DNA of 18,164 bases, taken from assembly GCA_027943245.1 (NCBI GenBank), contig JANDJZ010000833.1:1-18164 (forward strand), in the 5' to 3' direction. The notes under the pieces are model-generated. The model ran no database searches. It was not told where the DNA came from and worked only from the letters and a program-made list of their open reading frames with translations. The first letter of the stretch is position 1. Every line of letters starts with the position of its first letter. This stretch comes from Acanthamoeba sp. SK_2022b. Taxonomy: Eukaryota; Discosea; Longamoebia; Acanthamoebidae. The position numbers were made by a program, and so were the translations under genes. Below are positions 18,101 to 18,164 of the stretch, one piece after another.

Positions 18101-18153
18101 AAGGCGAGGCGCAGAAAGGAGGGGAGGCGTCGTACCGGAGGAGCGCCGCCCAT
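15149..18153 (-). CDS. Zinc-ribbon plus vWA protein, cpRAS1-like (5' end at window edge)
   Basis: Exons: 18153(or beyond)-18136, 18031-17880, 17789-17554, 17420-17263, 17191-16995, 16913-16580, 16487-16356, 16280-16116, 16022-15963, 15885-15792, 15691-15596, 15484-15384, 15265-15149; 619 residues if the Met at 18153 starts it. The frame is open to the edge, so more may lie beyond. Order: basic KPQFARKRARK; first Cys pair VFCQGC; a K/E-rich insert; second Cys pair WHCEFCGHDNHI (a Sec23/24-like zinc ribbon); then vWA with MIDAS LVFVIDISGSM, VGVICFNGDV, GATALGPAAL and ILLCTDG; a beta-rich stretch (FEYGVKKDFAQRN); and a helical Gln-rich end. The order recalls the part after the Ras segment of Dictyostelium cpRAS1 (from memory). 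MIDAS suggests Mg-dependent ligand binding. The partner is unknown. One intron (16579-16488) uses a GC donor. Confidence 0.82.
16083..16109. repeat. (GA)n tract in vWA gene intron
   Basis: Dinucleotide tract in the intron 16115-16023; CT-rich on the sense strand. Confidence 0.9.
17192..17262 (-). other. vWA gene intron 4, C10 after donor and G9 before acceptor
   Basis: A 71-base intron. On the sense strand it begins GTAACCT followed by C10 (17255-17246) and ends with G9 (17203-17195) running straight into TAG. The two tracts are complementary and could pair into a stem that brings the splice sites together. Confidence 0.85.
17791..17816. repeat. (TG)13 microsatellite next to vWA gene acceptor
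   Basis: On the sense (minus) strand this is a CA run leading directly into the CACAG acceptor of exon 3, replacing a normal polypyrimidine tract. Confidence 0.9.
18060..18089. repeat. (GAAC)n tetranucleotide repeat in vWA gene intron 1
   Basis: A short imperfect GAAC/GAACAAAC array inside the intron between 18135 and 18032. Confidence 0.85.
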
Positions 18154-18164
18154 CGGGAAGATTG

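Overview
The window looks like nuclear DNA of a GC-rich, intron-rich amoebozoan, most likely Acanthamoeba. This is inferred from dense genes with many short GT-AG introns, spacers of about 100-300 bases, GC-rich third positions and amoebozoan-like proteins. No bacterial operon, phage, CRISPR array or transposon was seen. Most long open frames on the opposite strand are shadows of spliced genes, so gene models were built by joining exons by hand where splice sites, reading phase and family similarity all agreed.

Layout, left to right: (1) 1-433 minus, start of a Q/Y/A-rich protein that runs off the window. (2) 608-2882 plus, a DCAF12-like WD40 substrate receptor in 19 small exons. (3) 3002-3412 minus, a 111-residue single-pass membrane protein. 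(4) 3717-4043 plus, a 108-residue protein with a probable mitochondrial presequence. (5) 4328-6880 plus, a 480-residue secreted/type I membrane protein with seven FG-GAP/VCBS calcium-loop repeats. (6) 7111-8238 plus, mitochondrial ribosomal protein uL24m. (7) 8344-9236 minus, nucleolar ribosome-assembly factor NOP16 with an acidic tail. (8) 9351-10415, a palindromic tRNA cassette: tRNA-Lys(CTT) plus, tRNA-Ala(AGC) minus and an identical tRNA-Lys(CTT) minus, the two Lys copies lying in about 200-bp inverted arms. (9) 10606-12632 minus, an ATP6AP2 (renin receptor / V-ATPase accessory) homologue. (10) 12811-14980 plus, nicalin (NCLN). (11) 15149-18153 minus, a zinc-ribbon plus vWA protein resembling the C-terminal part of Dictyostelium cpRAS1, with its 5' end at or beyond the window edge.

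The genes do not form one pathway. Small themes are visible: uL24m and NOP16 (ribosome biogenesis) are convergent with nearly touching poly(A) signals, and ATP6AP2 and nicalin (endomembrane protein assembly) diverge from a shared 178-bp promoter gap. The most unusual signals are not proteins. They are the tRNA palindrome, a strand-polar pattern of C-tracts near 5' splice sites and G-tracts near 3' splice sites in the right half, a gene cut into 19 exons of 17-189 bases, and an FG-GAP gene laid out as about one repeat per exon.
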